Below the pieces are notes generated by a model that saw only the letters and a program-made list of their open reading frames with translations, ran no database searches and was not told where the DNA came from. Of a stretch of DNA of 41,268 nt, positions 18,835 through 27,230 are shown piece after piece. Origin of the DNA: Deltaproteobacteria bacterium (GTDB lineage Bacteria > Myxococcota_A > UBA796 > UBA9615); NCBI GenBank assembly GCA_002724675.1, contig PBPL01000046.1, forward strand, positions 1-41,268, read 5' to 3'. Within the stretch, counting starts at the first letter, position 1. The number at the start of each line of letters is the position of its first letter. A program made the translations under genes and the position numbers.

Positions 18835-20037
18835 TCAACCAGAGCAACCAGGGTCGGCGTCGATGGCATCGCTGGACCGAGGCACGAGACTCAGGTCTGG
18901 AACCAAGTCGGCGACGAGGTCGACGATCCAGAGATTCACACACTCCAGGGACTTGGCTTCGTTGGGGCAGGGCTCACAGCTGACCGCGAGGAATGCAGCC
19001 GCCTGCTCACAAGGGATGCCCGTATCGCGAAGATCCAGAAAGGTCTTGAAGGCGCCTCCGGCGATGCTGTCCGCAGCTCCCCCGGGCGTCGAGCTCACGA
19101 ACGTGCCAGAGAATTCAGCTTCATAGAACGTCAGAGGAATCTCTCCGAAGATGGGCACCTCGATAGACACCGTGATGTCAGCCGGACCTGCACTGAAGTA
19201 GGGATCGGACCAGCCCCCACCAGCCTCCCTGGCATCCGACCCCGCAGAGTCGTCATCATCGCCAGCCGAATCGTCATCATCGCCAGCGGAGTCGTCATCA
19301 TCTCCTGCCGGATCGGGCCCCGTCAGGTCAGCAGTCTCAGTGCACAGGTCCTGTGCCGGAGGGTCACTACCAGCCACCGGACGGGCAGCGAGTAGCCCCA
19401 GGAAATCGTCACTCTGAGCAACCACTCCTGTAAGCAGCGTCTGGTTCAGCTTGTCCAGGACAGCGCCAGCGCCAGCCGGCATCACCAGAGCACCGCTGCC
19501 CACATCCCACGCATAGGCGCGACCCACCAGATTCTGCTCCACGGGCACACTGCCCACATCCGAGGTGGTGAACTCCATTGAGTCCTGACCGTCATCCCAG
19601 GTCACCGACGCTGTGTAGAGCGTGCTGTATTCCAGCGGCACCGAGGGAATGAATACCCAACGGGTCTCCGACACCATCTTGGCCGTCAGCTCCACTTGGG
19701 CCCCATTGTCTACTCGCGCCAGCGTGCCCTCTGCAGTCGTCGGACCGCTGAAGTCGACCCACAGCACCGTGCGGACGTAGACACCCGTCGAGCCCGCCGC
19801 GGGATAGAACGAATCGATGACCACCGCGGCATCGTCATCGTCCCCTGGCGTGGAGTCATCGTCATCTCCAGCGCTGTCATCATCATCACCAGCATCGTCG
19901 TCATCGTCGTCAGGCGGCGTGATGACATCATCATCCGCACTGTCGTCGTCATCTCCGTTCAACGACACGCCACAACCCGTGGCAGACAAGAGACCAAAGA
20001 GTAGGACCAGGGCGAGCCAGAGGCGATTCGTAGACAT
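18835..20037 (-). CDS. Lipoprotein with GDDDDSA tandem tethers and a Big_5-like Ig domain (paralogue of 21265-22269)
   Basis: A 400-residue lipoprotein: signal with lipobox LLSATGC, then an Asp-rich tether (DDDDSADDD, GDDDDSAGDDDDS), then a bacterial Ig-like (Big_5/SbsA) domain (IDSFYPAAGSTGVYVRTVLWVDF through SMEFTTSDVG). A second Asp-rich insert has three near-identical AGDDDDS units. The C-terminal region has WSDPYF and CEPCPNEAKSLEC, counterparts of which appear in the same order in the protein at 21265-22269. The function is unknown; the Ig fold and tethers suggest a surface display or adhesive role. The ATG at 20037 has GAGGAA about 7 nt upstream; the track start 19 codons earlier has none. 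The 147 bp to the dipeptidase gene hold no element I can name. Confidence 0.82.
   Translation of the reverse strand: MSTNRLWLALVLLFGLLSATGCGVSLNGDDDDSADDDVITPPDDDDDDAGDDDDSAGDDDDSTPGDDDDAAVVIDSFYPAAGSTGVYVRTVLWVDFSGPTTAEGTLARVDNGAQVELTAKMVSETRWVFIPSVPLEYSTLYTASVTWDDGQDSMEFTTSDVGSVPVEQNLVGRAYAWDVGSGALVMPAGAGAVLDKLNQTLLTGVVAQSDDFLGLLAARPVAGSDPPAQDLCTETADLTGPDPAGDDDDSAGDDDDSAGDDDDSAGSDAREAGGGWSDPYFSAGPADITVSIEVPIFGEIPLTFYEAEFSGTFVSSTPGGAADSIAGGAFKTFLDLRDTGIPCEQAAAFLAVSCEPCPNEAKSLECVNLWIVDLVADLVPDLSLVPRSSDAIDADPGCSG
19247..19309 (-). repeat. Three 21-bp tandem repeats encoding AGDDDDS units
   Basis: Three adjacent 21-bp copies with core TCGTCATCATCGCCAGC on the plus strand; the third diverges at its end. 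They encode repeated GDDDDSA heptads. Copy number could vary by recombination or slippage while keeping frame. Confidence 0.85.
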
Positions 20038-20184
20038 GAAGTGGTTCCTCGTATCAGGGGGCGGCGGAGGATACCACGCCACTGTCCCAGCCAAAGCAGG
20101 AAGCTGGGGGGCCCGGTTAGCTGGAGCTAAGACCCAGCCTCGTTCTCACTGAACAAGAGCTTCCACGAGCGCACCTTGAGGAGT

Positions 20185-21240
20185 CTAGGGCGAAGCCTTC
20201 GTGGCCCTCGCCGAGCGAACATCTCGCCAGAAGCGAAGGAAGTTATCCCCCGAAATGGCCCGGACATCAGTAGCGCTCAAGCCTGCCGCACCGAGGTCGG
20301 CTTGTAGCTTGGGAAGATCTCGGCTCCCCGCCAGTCCCACAGGACTCTTGATGATGCCGTCCCAGTCCGATCCGATCCCCACATGTGCCACGCCGACTCG
20401 CTGCACAAGCCCACGAACCTGGGCAACGACATCCGCCCGGGTCGCCGGCCGGCCACTGACGACAAAGGGACCATGGAACATGGCGCCAATGAGCCCACCC
20501 TTGCGCGCAATGGCAGTCAGGAGGCTATCCGAGAGGTTCCGCGGAACATCACAGAGCGCGCGGGCATTGGAGTGGGAAGCTAGGACCGGCGCTCGGGACA
20601 ACTCCACCGTCTCCAACGTCGCTCTGTCACTCATGTGTGAGACATCCAGCACCAGGCCCAGGTCATTGCACAGCCGAACAAGAGATCGGCCCGCCTCAGT
20701 AAGACCACCACCTGTCTTTCGAGGCTCCGCTGAAGAGTCCGCGTATGGAGAGGACTCCGACCAGGTCAGCCCCACCACAGACAGACCAAGATCTCGGAAC
20801 TCCCGAAGGGTCTTCTCCCCCTCCACCAAGGCTGTGCCACCCTCCAATGCAATCACCACAGCAATCCTGCCACTCCGGACAACCTGCTCCAGCTGTTCGG
20901 GCCCCGTGACGAGCGCCGCCTGGTGGCCACTCTGGAGAACCATGTTCCGAATGCGGCGAATCTTTCCCAGGGCCACACCACGCGGGTCCGCCACGCCACG
21001 GGGAACCCAGGCTGCCTCCACCACCACGTTGACCCCAGCATCCAGCAAGGACGGCAGCGACGATTCCAGCCGTTCATCGGACCAGGGTGCCGGGAGACTC
21101 ATCATCGCCGTCACCGTATCCAGATGAAGGTCTACAACGAGCGGAGGGGTCCTCGAGGGCCGGTCACTGGCCACGCCAGGGATCGAGAAGGCCAGGAGAA
21201 TAGCCAGGAGAACCACGAGCAGTCTGCCGATTCGCCACAC
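20185..21240 (-). CDS. Membrane dipeptidase family (peptidase M19), exported
   Basis: 351 residues. A signal peptide (IGRLLVVLLAILLAFSIPGVAS) is followed by an M19 metallo-barrel with the zinc-ligand motif VDLHLDT, then VIALEGGTAL, LVLDVSHMSD, LASHSNARAL and VGIGSDWDGI, each matching a conserved block of renal/microbial dipeptidases. The family cleaves dipeptides, often with D-residues, so roles in peptide uptake or cell-wall turnover are possible. The start is a GTG; a weak TAGCAT lies 6 nt before it, and no Shine-Dalgarno is seen. It is divergent from the lipoprotein at 21265 and lies in the same direction as the paralogous lipoprotein gene downstream, which starts 147 bp after its stop. 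Confidence 0.9.
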   Translation of the reverse strand: MWRIGRLLVVLLAILLAFSIPGVASDRPSRTPPLVVDLHLDTVTAMMSLPAPWSDERLESSLPSLLDAGVNVVVEAAWVPRGVADPRGVALGKIRRIRNMVLQSGHQAALVTGPEQLEQVVRSGRIAVVIALEGGTALVEGEKTLREFRDLGLSVVGLTWSESSPYADSSAEPRKTGGGLTEAGRSLVRLCNDLGLVLDVSHMSDRATLETVELSRAPVLASHSNARALCDVPRNLSDSLLTAIARKGGLIGAMFHGPFVVSGRPATRADVVAQVRGLVQRVGVAHVGIGSDWDGIIKSPVGLAGSRDLPKLQADLGAAGLSATDVRAISGDNFLRFWRDVRSARATKASP

Positions 21241-21250
21241 AAGGCGATGC

Positions 21251-21256
21251 TATCAT
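21251..21256 (+). promoter_or_regulatory. Candidate -10 element (TATCAT) for the plus-strand lipoprotein
   Basis: TATCAT ends 8 nt before the in-frame GTG at 21265 in the 24-bp gap between divergent genes. The weak minus-strand element TAGCAT overlaps it, so the two promoters are face to face. No -35 is recognised. Confidence 0.4.
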
Positions 21257-21264
21257 CACACCCG

Positions 21265-22269
21265 GTGAATGATGCCAACCCTCCCAACACGCCAACTTCG
21301 CGCAGCGGTAAGCGCTGGGCCATGTGCAGAACTTGGCTCGTCCTCGCGGTTCTGGCCTCCACCGGCTGCAGTGACTACTTCGACCACACCGGTGTCGTCG
21401 TAGGCGACGACTGCATTCAAGCCACGGTAGATCGCAAGCGACCCGCCACGGGCGAAGAAAACGCCTACATATCCGGTTGGGTCTTCGGCGAACTCAACTG
21501 CCCAGCACCTGGCGGTATTCTGATCGTCAGGAACCCTGAACAAGAGTCAGTCGACGGTCTGCTAACCCGCCATCATGGCAACCGACAGATCCGCTTCCGA
21601 CCCGTCCCCCCCCTCCAGACTGCGACCACCTATGAGGCCTACCTCGAAGTGAGTAACGGCTTCCTGTCGTGGAGTTTCTCCACCTCCTCGCTAGGGCTAC
21701 CCATTGAAGCGGACCTGGCACGGGTTGCACTAGCCTTTCCATTGAGTGAAGGACTCTTGCTCGACCCAGCTGGCCTCGCTGGTGTGTTACCGCCGGCTCT
21801 CTCGGGACTGCACCCAATCGTCCAATTCCAGAACGACCCAGGTCAGTTCAACGTCCCGGTGCGGCTGGGGGTGCAAGTGCTAGCGGATACCGGTGGCCCC
21901 CAGGATCTGGACCAGCCCACACACGAACTGGTCGCCAGCTGGAGCGACCCCTTCTTCGAGATCCGGCTCCCTCGGCTCGAGCACGCCATGGGGGCCTGGG
22001 ACCTAGTGGTCGAGGAACCTGTCTTTGAGGGTGTCATCGCATCGAACCCCAGCGACAACGGTTCCGTCAGCCTGAGCGGACTCTGGGACACCCGGTCGGC
22101 GGAGGCATTCCTCGGAACAGGCTCGGGCTCCCTCTGCGTCATGGCCATGAACGCTGGCGGGCAGAATTGTGAAGCTTGCAGTGACGGTGAGGTCGCTTGC
22201 TTGCCTCTACTGTTGGCCGAGGTGCCGACCGTCAACTGGCTCGGGATGCTCCAGCAAGTCGGAGAGTAG
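21265..22269 (+). CDS. Lipoprotein, paralogue of the GDDDDSA lipoprotein
   Basis: About 334 residues from the GTG at 21265. Hydrophobic segment WLVLAVLASTGC gives a lipobox like that of the protein at 18835-20037 ([AS]TGC). The body then follows the same order: an Ig-like half ending in SWSFSTSSLG (compare SMEFTTSDVG), a segment GLPIEADLARVAL (compare SVPVEQNLVGRAY), SWSDPFFEIRLP (compare GWSDPYF) and a C-terminal CEACSDGEVAC (compare CEPCPNEAKSLEC). It lacks the Asp tethers. The start is uncertain: ATG 21322 gives a shorter signal peptide and ATG 21247 is also in frame. The function is unknown; the pair defines a family. Confidence 0.75.
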   Translation: MNDANPPNTPTSRSGKRWAMCRTWLVLAVLASTGCSDYFDHTGVVVGDDCIQATVDRKRPATGEENAYISGWVFGELNCPAPGGILIVRNPEQESVDGLLTRHHGNRQIRFRPVPPLQTATTYEAYLEVSNGFLSWSFSTSSLGLPIEADLARVALAFPLSEGLLLDPAGLAGVLPPALSGLHPIVQFQNDPGQFNVPVRLGVQVLADTGGPQDLDQPTHELVASWSDPFFEIRLPRLEHAMGAWDLVVEEPVFEGVIASNPSDNGSVSLSGLWDTRSAEAFLGTGSGSLCVMAMNAGGQNCEACSDGEVACLPLLLAEVPTVNWLGMLQQVGE

Positions 22270-22305
22270 GTTCAGCCCCAACCAATCTGAGCAGGGACGC
22301 GTCCA

Positions 22306-22932
22306 CTAAGCGATGGCCGCCGGGCTCTCCACATCGTCACCTGGTCGGTACAAGAGTCGTTGCTGAATCTGTCCCGGCAGGTCGGGGCTGAAGCAACGAC
22401 GACACCGAGCCTCATAAGCCTCCGTCTCGCCCACCAACACACGCTCCGCCCGGTTGACGATGCGCTGACTGCGATCGGCCGGGTTTCCACACTGCATACA
22501 AATCGCGAGATTCTTGGTCACGAACTCCGCGATAGCCATCAAGGTCGGGATGGGCTCGAACGGCTCGCCGCGGAAGTCCTGATCCAACCCCGCTACCACC
22601 ACACGACTGCCTCCGTTTGCAAGGCTCTCGACGACCGGAACAATGTCGGCCCCAAAGAACTGCACTTCGTCGATTCCAATGACAGGAATGCCCTGACCCA
22701 AGCGCCAGACCTCCTCCGCTTTCTCCACGAGGCTGGCCTTCAGAGACATCTTGCTGTGGGAAACGATGTCGGTATCGGAATATCGAACGTCAATACGTGG
22801 CTTGAAGATGCGCACGTCCTGCTTCGCATAACGAGCGCGCACCAGGCGCCGGATCAACTCTTCGGTCTTGCCGGAGAACATGCAGCCGGTGACCACCTCA
22901 ATCCAACCGGTTCCTTGCGGTGTCAGATGCAT
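22306..22932 (-). CDS. tdk: Thymidine kinase (type II)
   Basis: 208 residues. The Walker A motif is GCMFSGKTEEL (16-26), the DE(V/I) segment is GIDEVQFF with the catalytic Glu, and two Cys pairs (CMQCG and CRRC) bind the structural zinc of the lasso domain. The C-terminus has the family's YEARCRRCF block. It phosphorylates thymidine to dTMP in the cytoplasm (salvage). The ATG at 22932 is the only start placed in front of the conserved region; the Shine-Dalgarno is weak. The uncharacterised gene ends 75 bp upstream, so co-transcription is possible. It is convergent with the lipoprotein, with a 36-bp gap and no clear terminator. Confidence 0.95.
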   Translation of the reverse strand: MHLTPQGTGWIEVVTGCMFSGKTEELIRRLVRARYAKQDVRIFKPRIDVRYSDTDIVSHSKMSLKASLVEKAEEVWRLGQGIPVIGIDEVQFFGADIVPVVESLANGGSRVVVAGLDQDFRGEPFEPIPTLMAIAEFVTKNLAICMQCGNPADRSQRIVNRAERVLVGETEAYEARCRRCFSPDLPGQIQQRLLYRPGDDVESPAAIA

Positions 22933-23007
22933 GTCCGTCTATTCGTCTTCGAGGCTGCTGGGTGAGAAAGTGAGAGCGTGTCTGGGGCGAGAGGACAAGG
23001 AGCCGGC

Positions 23008-24144
23008 TCAGGGTAGCCGGAAACGAATGCGCTTGATGTTGTCCCAGGCAAGATGGGCCGTGTCCCCCTCCGTTCCAATGGTACAGAACTGAGCAAATTC
23101 GCCCAGACAGTCCCGAGGGAGGGGGCGCTCGGCCCAAGGGTTGTGTAGCACCCGCAGCGTGAACACGACTTTGTCCCGAGCCCACTCCTTGTCAGCCAAC
23201 ACGACGGCCGACAAACGACTCAATCGTTCCTCGGAGAACACGCCGTACTTACTGGTGTCTTGCTGGTACGACTTCAGCTGCTCCACACGGCCCCCGTGAG
23301 TGGTCCAGTTGAATGAATAGTCCGGCTTCCCGTACAGATAGTCTTGTAAGAACGTGTCGGGGAGCGACCAGGTTTCGTTGCAGAACACCGTGGCCACGAG
23401 CGGCAGATCCGGCGGGGCATCCTTCTCGGCTCTCTCCAGCAAGCTCTCGATGCAGTCACGTACCTTGCCCAACACATCCGGTGTCTGGAGCGGCGAGATA
23501 CGGAAGCGAACCAGAGAGGTCGCGTCCTGGTTGAGCTTGTCGAGGATGGAGAACTCAAGGTGGATGTTTTGGTCCCGATACTCCGCATACTTGCCATGCC
23601 ACGAGCCATCATCGAGTGAGTCGAGCCAGACCTGAAGCGCCCGCTTGATGGGGCGCGGGTCGAAGTCATACGGCAGCCACTTCTTCAGATACACGGAGAA
23701 GAGATAGTGATGATGGATCCGGTTTAGCTCTCGAATCAGGTGCCGAAACACCGTATTCGAGCCGCGCATCTGGACCTCGGGTAGATAGGCCACCACGCCA
23801 AGACCAAACTCATGACCGCCGTCGCTGCTGGCCACCTTCATCCAGCCGCCGGCCTCCTCGGCATGCTCAACCACGCCGATGTCGTGGTAACGCATGATCT
23901 CGTGCACAGCCAGTTCTGCAAAGGCCTGGAAGAAGACCTCATTTTCCAGGTGCGTAAGGCGGGACGCGAGGCCCGTCCTAGCGAGACTCGGGACATGCTC
24001 CCACCAGGTATTGATCTGATCCCGAAACGCCTGGATAGCAGGCTCCTCACGAGTCAGTAACGACACCAAAAACGACGGATGCGGCTGCTCCAACGCAGCC
24101 AACTCAGCACGCAGTTCTGGAGTAAAGAGTGCGGCGTCCACCAA
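23008..24144 (-). CDS. Uncharacterised protein, possibly cytoplasmic
   Basis: About 378 residues that I do not recognise. Charged and aromatic segments are conspicuous: QINTWWEHVPSLARTG, NRIHHHYLFSVYLKKWLPYDFDPR, and a C-terminal stretch RLSAVVLADKEWARDKVVFTLRVLHNPWAERPLP, which has the feel of a restriction-endonuclease-like core but lacks a clear PD-(D/E)xK set. The start is not settled. I prefer the TTG at 24144, which has AGGGAGA 7 nt before it. A GTG at 24264 would add an N-terminal hydrophobic stretch that has no basic residues in front of it, so it is not a good signal peptide. The track start at 24603 overlaps the divergent EcsC gene and is rejected. Confidence 0.7.
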   Translation of the reverse strand: MVDAALFTPELRAELAALEQPHPSFLVSLLTREEPAIQAFRDQINTWWEHVPSLARTGLASRLTHLENEVFFQAFAELAVHEIMRYHDIGVVEHAEEAGGWMKVASSDGGHEFGLGVVAYLPEVQMRGSNTVFRHLIRELNRIHHHYLFSVYLKKWLPYDFDPRPIKRALQVWLDSLDDGSWHGKYAEYRDQNIHLEFSILDKLNQDATSLVRFRISPLQTPDVLGKVRDCIESLLERAEKDAPPDLPLVATVFCNETWSLPDTFLQDYLYGKPDYSFNWTTHGGRVEQLKSYQQDTSKYGVFSEERLSRLSAVVLADKEWARDKVVFTLRVLHNPWAERPLPRDCLGEFAQFCTIGTEGDTAHLAWDNIKRIRFRLP

Positions 24145-24308
24145 CGGGGTTCTCCCTGCCCGGAGAGTTGTACGCCAGACCCTCCTCGGGCCGTGCGCGG
24201 ATTTGGGAGTATACGCAACGCTCCCTGCGCCAAGCAAAAGACCCACGGCCAAGGCGACGCTCACACAACTGGATAGGGATGGGAGCCAACGTTTCTCATC
24301 GGCGGCCC

Positions 24309-24314
24309 TATAAT
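24309..24314 (+). promoter_or_regulatory. Perfect -10 element TATAAT for the EcsC-family gene
   Basis: TATAAT ends 7 nt before the ATG at 24322, with no Shine-Dalgarno between. The same 7-nt spacing appears at 8863. No good -35 is visible, which is common when only the -10 is conserved. The transcript would be leaderless or nearly so. Confidence 0.6.
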
Positions 24315-24321
24315 CCGCCCG

Positions 24322-25029
24322 ATGAAAGCTGAAGAGATGCTCAGAGGCGTGTTCGAGACCTTCGACGAGGGCATTCTCCAGCGCCTCTACAAGGCGGCGT
24401 CCGTCGATGACGCGCGAGTCCTGGCCGACTTCGCCGCCGCTGGCCATGTCCTGCCAGAGATCAAGGCATTGCAGTCCGTCGATGTGCAGATTATCGATCC
24501 CATCGTCGACCGATACATCCGCAACGCGCGACGTTCGGCCGCCGTTTCTGGAGCATCGCTGGGCATCGGGGGGTGGGTTGGAGTGCCTCCGGGGTTGCTG
24601 CACATGATGGTGGTACTCATCCGGCTCGCCCAGAGGACATCCCTCGCTTATGGCTTCGACTACCGAACCCCCAGAGAAGAAGTCGAGCTGTGGAAGACGC
24701 TCGCTCTCGCCGTGGATGCCAACCTAGAGTGGGACGGGAAGGATGCGGACGTACTGCGACGACTCCCGGCCGTCTTCCGTGGCAGCACGACGTTTGCGAA
24801 TCCTCTGCTGGCCAAGGCCTTTCGAGCCGTCGCACAGCGCGTCGCAAGCCTGGCCGGAAGGCGTGTCAGTCGCCTGCTCCCGGTACTGGGAGGAGGCACT
24901 GGGCTCGTCCTGAACTACCTTGAGGTGGACCGAGTTGGACGGCGCATGAAGAGCGCTTTCCGGAGTCGGCATGCTGTTCAGGGTTTCGACTCGTCGACCG
25001 CGGTCGAGGTCGAGGTGCTCAACGGATGA
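24322..25029 (+). CDS. EcsC-family protein
   Basis: 235 residues. The central region AAVSGASLGIGGWVGVPPGLLHMMVVLIRLAQRTSLAYGFD matches the EcsC family, in which a hydrophobic, glycine-rich stretch is followed by ...YGFD. The family is widespread but its biochemical function is poorly defined; in Bacillus EcsC accompanies an ABC transporter, and here no transporter is adjacent. The hydrophobic core may associate with membranes, although there is no signal peptide. The ATG is supported by TATAAT just upstream. The 70 bp to tolQ contain no recognisable terminator, so read-through into the tol genes is possible. Confidence 0.85.
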   Translation: MKAEEMLRGVFETFDEGILQRLYKAASVDDARVLADFAAAGHVLPEIKALQSVDVQIIDPIVDRYIRNARRSAAVSGASLGIGGWVGVPPGLLHMMVVLIRLAQRTSLAYGFDYRTPREEVELWKTLALAVDANLEWDGKDADVLRRLPAVFRGSTTFANPLLAKAFRAVAQRVASLAGRRVSRLLPVLGGGTGLVLNYLEVDRVGRRMKSAFRSRHAVQGFDSSTAVEVEVLNG

Positions 25030-25099
25030 TAGGCTTCCGCAATCGGAGCGACAAACGCTCCAGACTCCCGTCTAGCCCCCGCCGCTTGACCCTGGATCG

Positions 25100-25957
25100 A
25101 TGATGAGACGGTTCGTTGTTTCGATAGTCCTGGCTCTCAGCCTGTCACTACCCTCGTGGTCCCTGGACGAGGCCCTCCTTCTGCCCACCCCAGCTGTGCC
25201 TCCAGCCGGAGCCCAGGAGGCTGCCGACGATGACGACAGCAGCGTGGCGGACGTCCCAGTCTCCTCGGAAGACCTCGTCCCCGGTGGGCTCGAGGCCGCC
25301 TCCACGTGGTCCCTCATTGCTGATGCCGATCTGGTCGTCCAAGGCGTCATCATCGTGCTGATTCTCTTCTCTGTGCTGTCCTGGGCCATCATCCTGCAGC
25401 GCTTCTTCCTCCTGCGACGGGCATGGGACCAATCGATCCAATTTCTGGATCTATTCTGGAAGTGCGACTCCCTGGAGGAAGCGCATAGAAGGCTCGCCGC
25501 ATATCCAGACTCCCCGGTTGCAGCGGTCTTCGAGGCCGGCTTCGAGGAACTGACAAAGCTCGGTGCTCAGCCCGGCGGAAGCCCTCACCTAGACAATGTG
25601 GCTCGCGCGCTGCGGAAGGCAGCCTCTGAGTCGCTGACTCGCCTGGAGCGCTGGATCCCCTTCCTGGCTTCATGCGGCAGCGCCGCTCCCTTCATCGGAC
25701 TGTTTGGAACCGTGTGGGGCATTCTGCGCGCATTCCAAGAAATCGGCGTGCGGGGAACGACATCCATTGCGGAAGTGGGGCCCTACATCTCCGAAGCCCT
25801 CATCGCTACAGCGGTGGGGCTGTTTGCGGCGATTCCGGCAGTCATGTTCTTTAACTACTTCGCCACCCGGCTGAAGGTGATCAGCGCGGAGATCAACCAC
25901 TTCACCTACGACTTTCTCAACCTCGTGGAACGCCACGAACGGACCCGGACTCCCTGA
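25100..25957 (+). CDS. tolQ: TolQ/ExbB-type proton channel subunit with exported N-terminal extension
   Basis: 285 residues versus about 230 in standard TolQ. An N-terminal signal-like peptide (MMRRFVVSIVLALSLSLPSWS) and an acidic linker with DDDDSS precede the usual three-helix core. The core shows VVQGVIIVLILFSVLSWAIILQRF, the SAAPFIGLFGTVWGI motif of the second helix and ALIATAVGLFAAIPAVMFFNYF in the third. TolQ and TolR form the proton-driven motor that powers TolA. The last base of its stop codon is the first of tolR (TGATG). The Ppx and TolB context favours Tol over Exb. The start ATG at 25100 has no obvious Shine-Dalgarno. The extension echoes the Asp tethers of the nearby lipoproteins. 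Confidence 0.92.
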   Translation: MMRRFVVSIVLALSLSLPSWSLDEALLLPTPAVPPAGAQEAADDDDSSVADVPVSSEDLVPGGLEAASTWSLIADADLVVQGVIIVLILFSVLSWAIILQRFFLLRRAWDQSIQFLDLFWKCDSLEEAHRRLAAYPDSPVAAVFEAGFEELTKLGAQPGGSPHLDNVARALRKAASESLTRLERWIPFLASCGSAAPFIGLFGTVWGILRAFQEIGVRGTTSIAEVGPYISEALIATAVGLFAAIPAVMFFNYFATRLKVISAEINHFTYDFLNLVERHERTRTP

Positions 25958-26427
25958 TGGGCATGAGCGCTGGTGGCGGCGCGTCGGGGGGACCCGGAGA
26001 CTGGGGCTCTCCGGGCGTTCAGACCGTCCTAGCCGAGATCAACGTGACACCGTTTGTGGATGTCATGCTGGTGCTGCTCGTCATCTTCATGGTCACCGCC
26101 CCCTTGTTGACCCAGGGCATGGAAGTCAACCTGCCCCGAGTCAGCGCGACCAACCTCGAGCAGCTGGACGAGCAACCCGTCGTACTCACAGTGGATGCCA
26201 AGGGTGCCTGTTACGTTCTGAAGCAGGAGTTTCCCTGCACTGAGTTGGTCGATCGACTGCCGGCGATCTACGAACATCGCACCGACCAGAGTTTGTTCAT
26301 CCGAGGGGACGTGGACACCCCCTATGGCGACCTCATGAACGTCTTAGCTGCCGGCCGCAAGGCAGGAATTATCTCGGTGGGACTGGTGACCGAGCCGCCC
26401 ACCTCCGCCGACAAGGCCAGCCGCTAG
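25957..26427 (+). CDS. tolR: TolR/ExbD-type motor subunit
   Basis: 156 residues, slightly longer than E. coli TolR (142). A Gly-rich start is followed by EINVTPFVDVMLVLLVIFMVTAP, which holds the conserved Asp of the single membrane helix that carries protons. The periplasmic domain contains LPRVSATNLEQLDEQPVVLTVDAKG and a C-terminal GDVDTPYGDLMNVLAAGRKAGI block typical of the family. It has an unusual Cys pair (ACYVLKQEFPCTE) that could form a disulfide. It overlaps tolQ by one base and is followed by tolA after 5 bp, so translation is tightly coupled. Confidence 0.93.
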   Translation: MGMSAGGGASGGPGDWGSPGVQTVLAEINVTPFVDVMLVLLVIFMVTAPLLTQGMEVNLPRVSATNLEQLDEQPVVLTVDAKGACYVLKQEFPCTELVDRLPAIYEHRTDQSLFIRGDVDTPYGDLMNVLAAGRKAGIISVGLVTEPPTSADKASR

Positions 26428-26432
26428 AGCCC

Positions 26433-27230
26433 ATGAGTTCCGGCGTCCGCTCCCAGGCACGCACCAGACCTCGCTATCAAGGTGTGCTGCGAGACCAGGG
26501 CCCCAACCTGGGCCGCACCGTGCTTCCTTCCTTCCTACTCCACCTACCGGTCTTCCTCGTGCTGATGTCCAGCTTCGGGACAGCCCGTGACGAGGCTCCG
26601 CTGATCGATCGAGACGTGTACATGGTGTCCACTGTCGTGCTGCCAAAGGCAGTGGGTCTGCCCGACAAGGCCTCCGCACCAAGGCCTCGCGCCGAAGGGG
26701 TCCAGGAAGCCCCAGAGGCTCCGCCTCCCCGTCCCAACGAGATGCTGCTGACCACACCGGAGGCCCCAGAGGACCAAGGTGAAGAGAAGGCGCAACCCAA
26801 GGAACCGCCCAAGGAGAAGCCAAAGAGTCCGAGCCGCGCCGACTTGCTCGCCCGACTCAACGTGGAGGAAGGCGAAGCCCGGTTCGCAACCGACCCAGAC
26901 AGTGACAGTGACATCGCCCCGGACACAGGCCTACAGCAACGCTTCGGCCGTTCACTAACCGCCTATGAGCGGCGTGTCCGCGACACAATCCAGTACAACT
27001 GGTTCCCCAAGTTTCGGGGGGCCGCGAAGGCCTCTCTGTGGAGCGCAGTGTCCTTCACAATCGATGACAACGGAACAATTCGTGACCCGCGCATCGAGCA
27101 AACAAGCGGCGACTTCGTCTATGACCAGAGTTGCCTGAGAGCGGTAAGCCGAACACGCCGCGTGCCACCACCACCGGCAAACGCCAATCGCTCGATTTCG
27201 GTAGGCTTCTCGCCGGAGGACAAGCCTTGA
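26433..27230 (+). CDS. tolA: TolA-like energy transducer (TonB C-terminal fold)
   Basis: 265 residues. One N-terminal membrane helix (TVLPSFLLHLPVFLVLMSSF) anchors the protein. A long Pro/Glu/Lys-rich periplasmic linker follows (EAPPPRPNEM, QPKEPPKEKPKSPS). The last 90 residues are a TonB/TolA-C domain: YERRVRDTIQYNWFPKFRG and FTIDDNGTIRDPRIEQTSGD. The family spans the periplasm to pull on outer-membrane partners during cell division. The ATG follows the tolR stop by 5 bp. The stop TGA overlaps the tolB TTG start (TTGA). The linker is Pro/Lys-based rather than the helical Lys/Ala/Glu of E. coli TolA, so a shorter reach is expected. Confidence 0.88.
   Translation: MSSGVRSQARTRPRYQGVLRDQGPNLGRTVLPSFLLHLPVFLVLMSSFGTARDEAPLIDRDVYMVSTVVLPKAVGLPDKASAPRPRAEGVQEAPEAPPPRPNEMLLTTPEAPEDQGEEKAQPKEPPKEKPKSPSRADLLARLNVEEGEARFATDPDSDSDIAPDTGLQQRFGRSLTAYERRVRDTIQYNWFPKFRGAAKASLWSAVSFTIDDNGTIRDPRIEQTSGDFVYDQSCLRAVSRTRRVPPPPANANRSISVGFSPEDKP

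Noticed and set aside
19247-19309. CRISPR-like array
   Set aside because: The repeats are adjacent 21-bp units in frame with a coding sequence and have no spacers.
24264-24603. N-terminal signal peptide for the uncharacterised protein at 23008
   Set aside because: The hydrophobic stretch lacks basic residues before it from the GTG, and the upstream track start runs into the divergent EcsC gene; a TTG with a strong Shine-Dalgarno fits better.
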